Of a stretch of 10,980 nt of DNA, positions 7,655 through 10,980 are shown one piece after another. Below the pieces are notes generated by a model. It did not search any database. It was not told where the DNA came from and saw only the letters and a program-made list of their open reading frames with translations. This DNA comes from Brachionus plicatilis (Eukaryota; Rotifera; Eurotatoria; Ploima; Brachionidae), in NCBI GenBank assembly GCA_010279815.1, contig QEOQ01000704.1, forward strand, positions 123,937 to 134,916, written 5' to 3'. The position numbers were made by a program, and so were the translations under genes. The first letter of the stretch is position 1. Each line of letters opens with the position of its first letter.

Positions 7655-8099
7655 TACCCAGTCATCAACATTTTAGACAATTTTTAAAGATTTAATACAG
7701 AGTTTTGGACAAATTTTCTCTAATAATCATAAGATATATTTTAAAGTTATTCAATTTAGATCGTTTTTTTTCTTTATTTTGGTATTTCAGAATTTAGTAG
7801 TAAAAAAATTTTTGTTATATTCATTTTCATGAAGCAAAGGATTTAAATTTTTTTTGGTAAATTGCTTATGTCCTACCAAATAACTTATAAATGTTGAGTA
7901 GAATCGATAGTTGACTGGGAGAAGATTACTGGGATAATCATTTTTAATATTAATTACCAGGAAAATTAAAGAAATTATCTTCAAAATTTTTACAAGTAAA
8001 ATATTTCTATTTTTCCTTTAAAGATTGAAAACCTATGCAGAATTTTTAAAGACCTGTTAAAAGTCTTTAAAAAATCTTTGATTTTTCGTTGACTGGGTA
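7655..8099. mobile_element. candidate 441-bp Tc1/mariner-type MITE flanked by TA
   Basis: The left end at 7657 begins CCCAGTCATCAAC and the right end at 8097, read on the minus strand, begins CCCAGTCAACG. Both are preceded by TA (7655-7656 and 8098-8099), the target duplicated by Tc1/mariner elements. After the exact eight-base match the two ends remain similar for about 40 bases, sharing a TTTTTAAAGA block once a few bases are gapped. The interior has no transposase. The small minus-strand open frame at 7787-7984 shows no DDE motif. A hairpin lies near the right end, and a GTTGACTGGGA copy of the right terminus occurs internally at 7910-7920, so the element may be composite. Its length and TA flanks fit a miniature element. 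Confirmation depends on other copies in the genome. Confidence 0.5.
8043..8073. repeat. perfect 11-bp hairpin within the candidate MITE
   Basis: TTTTTAAAGAC at 8043-8053 pairs exactly with GTCTTTAAAAA at 8063-8073 across a 9-base loop. The AAAGAC word recurs in the adjoining right terminus, so this is probably a subterminal repeat of the element. Confidence 0.75.
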
Positions 8100-8596
8100 A
8101 TGAAATAATTTTAAACTTTTTCAGGGCTGAAATTTTGATCAACATCGCCAGAACAAGAAAAATTTTTCCAAGTTTGGATATGGTTTAGATGATCATCTTT
8201 TGAAAATATACCTACTTAAAGTATAAGTTATTTTATCAAGATCGTTTACAAACAAATTATTTTCATTCTTAATATCTTAAACAAATGATTGAGAATAATT
8301 TTTTTTATTGATGTATTTTAGGATAATTCTTGTTATTAACTTGAAAGACTTGGCTAGATGATTGAGTCAAAATTTTTCTAAATAAAAATAAGAGTAATGA
8401 AGATGCATCCTTACATTTAAACAATTTTAATATTTTTTTTTAAAGTTGAGGAATATTACTTCATTTTTTTGTTTAAATTTTTAATATAAATACAACTTAA
8501 ATTTTACATTATGGGATATCTAGTATTTGAAATAAAATATATTTAGAACAAAATTAATTTTTTCTTCTTTTACTTTATATTCGAGTGATTTAACTT
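8100..8596. other. gene-free stretch
   Basis: Mostly AT-rich non-coding DNA. A possible small exon starts after TTTTTCAG at 8124, where the frame from 8126 gives AEILINIARTRKIFPSLDMV before a stop. It has no good donor and does not match the phase of the exon at 9062, so I do not call it. Confidence 0.45.
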
Positions 8597-8873
8597 AAGT
8601 CTCTCATTAAACTAAAAGAAGACTGCAGAAGTCATCCAGAGGTCTGAAGAACTCGAACTTTTTGATACTTCTATAAGTATCTTAAGATAGAAGTAGTTAG
8701 CTTTACTGCTTCGAAGAGCTGCCGAATAGGTGAATCTATAATCGGAACCAGCCGCAAAAGCTAGTTCAATCCGGTCGCTGAACAACAGACTTTAAAACTT
8801 AACCAACTGATTGGTTTTAGGCTCTGGCTGGCTGCAAAAGTCATCCATACTGGGCTGTAGAAGTCTCATTAAG
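8597..8873. repeat. GC-richer patch with degenerate direct and inverted repeats
   Basis: This segment is visibly richer in G and C than its surroundings. GACTGCAGAAGTCATCCA at 8621-8638 recurs as GGCTGCAAAAGTCATCCA at 8830-8847 (16 of 18 bases). A third, more diverged copy, GGCTGTAGAAGTCTCATT, lies at 8853-8870. AAGTCTCTCATTAA at 8597-8610 is echoed by AAGTCTCATTAAG at 8861-8873. Small hairpins occur at 8664-8681 (GATACT/AGTATC), 8666-8695 (TACTTCTA/TAGAAGTA) and 8801-8816 (AACCAA/TTGGTT). No frame is open across it. It is probably an old repeat element of unknown class. Confidence 0.5.
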
Positions 8874-8893
8874 TTTATTAAGGTTAAGGAAAA

Positions 8894-9043
8894 ATGCCCG
8901 CATACTCGCAAAATTTAAAGCATTCAGCTATTAAGGTTATATCTGTTTTATTGTCTGGAAAACCCATCCAAAGGCATTACATAAGAAAGAAAGAAAAAGA
9001 AAAAAATATAGAAAAAAAAATTGATTTTCAATATTTTCAATAA
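8894..9043 (+). CDS. short open frame resembling a transposase helix-turn-helix start
   Basis: From the ATG at 8894 to the TAA at 9041-9043 the frame encodes 49 residues starting MPAYSQNLKHSAIKVISVLL, then SGKPIQRHYIRKKEKEK and a lysine-rich tail. The Y-S-x-x-x-K-x-x-A-I-K-V pattern followed by a short turn (SGKPI) resembles the first helix of the HTH at the N-terminus of Tc1, IS3 and related transposases. This is a resemblance only. The second and third helices are not evident, and the tail runs into AT-rich intron-like DNA. It directly follows the repeat-rich patch, so a truncated mobile element is plausible. It ends inside the intron before the exon at 9062. Confidence 0.25.
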   Translation: MPAYSQNLKHSAIKVISVLLSGKPIQRHYIRKKEKEKNIEKKIDFQYFQ

Positions 9044-9061
9044 CTTTATTTTATTATCTAG

Positions 9062-9248
9062 ATATGATAAAGTTTTGAAATCGAAATTAAAAAAGGAAAA
9101 TATGGATTTGTCATTTAATGGATCTGATGTAGGAGATTACATGCAAAAACTAAACAATTTGATTAAAGCTGTCGAGTCAACCATCAAAGATTGTAATCGA
9201 AAATACAAAAATAAACAAGAAATCGATAGTCTTTACACTTCCTTGACA
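9062..9248 (+). CDS. exon 1 in window (residues 1-62)
   Basis: The acceptor is TTTTATTATCTAG, ending at 9061. The first base completes a codon begun in an exon not seen here. Coding runs YDKVLKSKLKKENMDLSF through DSLYTSLT. I end it at the GTAAAT donor at 9249 although the frame stays open to 9293, because only this donor brings exon 2 into phase and makes a 55-base intron. Confidence 0.8.
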
Positions 9249-10374
9249 GTAAATTTAAGAAAAATACTTAATCAATTAAAATTTTTGTATTAAATAAAAC
9301 TAGAATTTTTTGAGTAAAGAAAATTTGAATGATTCGAAATTTATAGATGAGCTCACTTTCATTGATAAAGACTTTAAAAAATTTGGTATGATTTTTATTC
9401 TCTATTTTTAATTAGCCCTTTTGATTTTCTGATTTTTTGAATTTATCTTATAAAGTTAATTTGAATGATGCAAATCGAAAAAAAATATTAGAATACAAAG
9501 AACGATTGAAAAATTTAAATACCGAAGTAAAGAGCATGAAAACTATGCTGGAAAAGTCTAGCAATTCATGGCATAAATACAATGAGGCCTATGGTATTTT
9601 GAACAGTTGGCTTGAAAATCAAAAAAACATTACAGATATTTCAAATGTAGCATATTTTTAATTTTACCTTTATTGAATAAATTTAATAATAAAAATAATT
9701 TATTTATTACAAAATGAAAAATAATTAAATTATTTTATTTTTAGGTTGATTTTTCAAATTACCAAAAATACCAAAAGTTACATTCCCAATTTAACGAGTG
9801 TGCCAATTTTCTCATTCAAGTCAGCGATCCATTTAGCTCATCCAAAATAAAAGAGAATTTACTTTTTATAAATAAATCCTGGAAGTCGTATCAAGACAAG
9901 TTTAAAGATACTATATATGAACAATACTTAAAATTCTATGAATGTGAGCATAGTTTAAATATGGTAAATGATCGTTTGGCAAAAATAGAACATTTGCTGA
10001 ATAGAAATGTCAAAATATCTTCGACAAACAAGTATCAGGAAGAATTACAAAAGTCCTTCAAAGATTTAGAGTTCTTGGAAACAAATCTAAAGCTAGTGTC
10101 TAAACTTTCGCAGCGTATTGATCTCAAAAGAGAAAAGGAAAAAATAAATATTTTTGCTGATACAGTTCGATCAAGTGACGAGAAAATAAATCAGATCAAA
10201 GGTTGTGTGTCCGAGTATCAAAAAACAATTTCCCAAATTCAACCTGATATAAATTCAATAGTAGAAGGCTTAGAGGATTTTGAATTCTGGATAATCGAAG
10301 GAGAAAATCTTGTTAGACATGAACCGGACCAATTTAATTTTGACGAAATACTTCTTCATATTGAAAAACAAAAG
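9062..10374 (+). CDS. spectrin-repeat rod protein, internal part (nesprin-like?)
   Basis: Four exons (9062-9248, 9304-9385, 9456-9646, 9745-10374) join through GT-AG introns of 55, 70 and 98 bases with phase kept at every junction. They give 363 residues without a stop. The product is helical and charged throughout, with heptad-like spacing of leucine, isoleucine and phenylalanine, and no signal peptide or membrane segment. Spectrin-repeat hallmarks are W128 and W141 in SNSWHKYNEAYGILNSWLEN (end of one repeat's helix C running into the next helix A), W199 in NKSWKSYQDKF (helix C) and W335 in EDFEFWIIEGENL (helix A). The spacing suggests three or more diverged repeats. Such rods link actin, membranes or the nuclear envelope. 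Low conservation and extended helices suggest a nesprin/MSP-300-like giant protein. Dystrophin and spectraplakins are alternatives. Both ends are missing: an acceptor opens the first exon and a donor closes the last. Confidence 0.85.
9304..9385 (+). CDS. exon 2 in window (residues 63-89)
   Basis: This 82-base exon follows AAAACTAG and precedes a GTATGA donor. It encodes NFLSKENLNDSKFIDELTFI and DKDFKKF, and leaves one base (G) for the split valine codon completed in exon 3. It is too short to stand out as an open frame by itself. Confidence 0.75.
9456..9646 (+). CDS. exon 3 in window (residues 90-153)
   Basis: The acceptor is TTATAAAG, ending at 9455; its TT completes the valine codon. A start at the in-frame TTG at 9437 would not be real, since those bases are the pyrimidine-rich intron end. 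The exon carries the W-H-K-Y and L-N-S-W-L-E signatures and ends ITDISN at a GTAGCA donor. The acceptor is weaker than the others. Confidence 0.75.
9745..10374 (+). CDS. exon 4 in window (residues 154-363)
   Basis: The acceptor is TTATTTTTAG, ending at 9744. The coding sequence starts VDFSNYQKYQKLHSQFNECA, well upstream of the internal ATG at 9961, which is simply a methionine in the rod. It ends HIEKQK at AAG followed by the GTATTG donor at 10375. At 630 bases it is by far the longest exon here and spans about two repeats. Confidence 0.85.
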
Positions 10375-10980
10375 GTATTGTTTTTACTTTTATTTTTTTC
10401 TTGATATAAAAATAATGTCCCTTTATCAATTAATTTTAGCACAATTTATTTATTATTTTAAATATTATAAATTCGCTTTAAAGAATTACCATGAAATCTA
10501 AAAAATGATTTTTAATTCTATATGGTTTAATTTTTTGTGTTTGAATTACAAAATGTATCCAATGTTGAAATAACATTGAAAAAAGGCGGTGTTTCAAATT
10601 ATTTTTTCAATTTCAAATAAAAAAATAATTTTAAGTTAATATTGCAAGCATGAAAAACTTTGTTTTTTTCTATAAATTTTGACTTTGGGTTGGTGATAAG
10701 ATGATCCTTAAGATAATATTTGTAGTTTAACAAACTATCTGTTTTCCATTTTTTATAAATTGAGTTTCTGTTAAAATGCATCAAACGAACGTCAATTTTT
10801 CACTAAAACCGAAATTGGTAAAGAAAAAAACAAAGTTTTTCGGGTCTATCAGGTTTCGTGAACTGTTAATTCACTTAATCTAAAAATTGTTCACTTATTT
10901 TGATATTTTTTCATCTATTTAGAAAAAAAAATAAATGTAATATTTAAAAAAATAATAATTCAAATGATAAATAAAAATTA
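10375..10980 (+). other. intron of the spectrin-repeat gene, running off the window
   Basis: It begins with the GTATTG donor after exon 4. The first strong acceptor-like site (TTAATTTTAG, ending at 10439) would open a frame HNLFIILNIINSL that stops after 13 codons without a donor. An acceptor at 10922 meets AAATAA at once. I therefore place the next exon beyond 10980. The frames at 10310-10501 and, on the minus strand, 10599-10784 are low-complexity and not supported. Confidence 0.65.

Noticed and set aside
7787..7984. 65-codon minus-strand open frame inside the candidate MITE
   Set aside because: No transposase motif, and miniature elements normally lack coding capacity. Probably chance.
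8125..8182. Possible exon AEILINIARTRKIFPSLDM upstream of the spectrin exons
   Set aside because: Good acceptor, but only weak donors, and no donor gives the two leftover bases needed to join the exon at 9062.
8764..8774. tRNA or tRNA-derived SINE B-box (AGTTCAATCC)
   Set aside because: One base short of the B-box consensus, no A-box at the right distance and no cloverleaf.
9437..9455. Alternative start of exon 3 at the in-frame TTG
   Set aside because: These bases lie in the T-rich intron end. Starting at 9456 restores the split codon with exon 2.
10440..10481. Fifth exon after the TTAATTTTAG acceptor
   Set aside because: In the required phase it gives 13 residues and then a stop, with no GT donor before it. 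The HNLF start only loosely resembles a spectrin helix B.
1..10980. CRISPR array, rRNA, tRNA, phage or bacterial operon
   Set aside because: No regularly spaced repeats with unique spacers, no conserved RNA sequence and no long bacterial-type open frames. The introns show the DNA is eukaryotic.

Overview
The window is very AT-rich (by eye about three-quarters or more A+T), with long homopolymer A and T tracts. Its one convincing gene is interrupted by three short GT-AG introns of 55, 70 and 98 bases. That architecture, a spectrin-repeat product and decayed Tc1/mariner DNA point to nuclear DNA of a small invertebrate animal. A rotifer such as Brachionus is my best guess, but it rests on composition and intron size rather than on a diagnostic marker. 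Nothing here looks bacterial, viral or organellar. There is no rRNA, tRNA, CRISPR array or operon.

Layout. Positions 1-1068 hold no supportable gene. Positions 1069-1737 are a patch of higher complexity with three short coding-like segments. One carries a CPLCG zinc-knuckle motif and good splice signals, but I could not join them into a gene. Positions 1738-4250 are AT-rich non-coding DNA with an ATT microsatellite inside a small hairpin and two short tandem arrays. Positions 4251-4816 hold two inverted, decayed copies of the C-terminal end of a Tc1/mariner transposase, recognisable by the DLNPIE block. A near-perfect 37-base palindrome lies just beyond them. Positions 5113-5701 contain weak coding-like segments on the minus strand. 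Positions 6085-6294 and 7030-7176 hold two more isolated coding-like stretches. Positions 7655-8099 are a candidate 441-bp non-autonomous element with related inverted ends and flanking TA dinucleotides. Positions 8597-9043 are a markedly GC-richer patch with degenerate repeats and a short open frame resembling the start of a transposase helix-turn-helix.

The real gene lies at 9062-10374 on the plus strand. Four exons join in perfect phase to give 363 residues of helical, heptad-like protein with spectrin-repeat tryptophans. They are an internal piece of a long rod protein, most likely nesprin/MSP-300-like, although dystrophin or plakin relatives are not excluded. The start and end of the gene lie outside the window or beyond long introns. 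The overall picture is the inside of a large animal gene, or its 5' flank, littered with old DNA transposon debris. I saw no clear evidence of a new biological system. The most useful observations are the back-to-back transposase remnants, the TA-flanked element and the unassigned coding-like islands.
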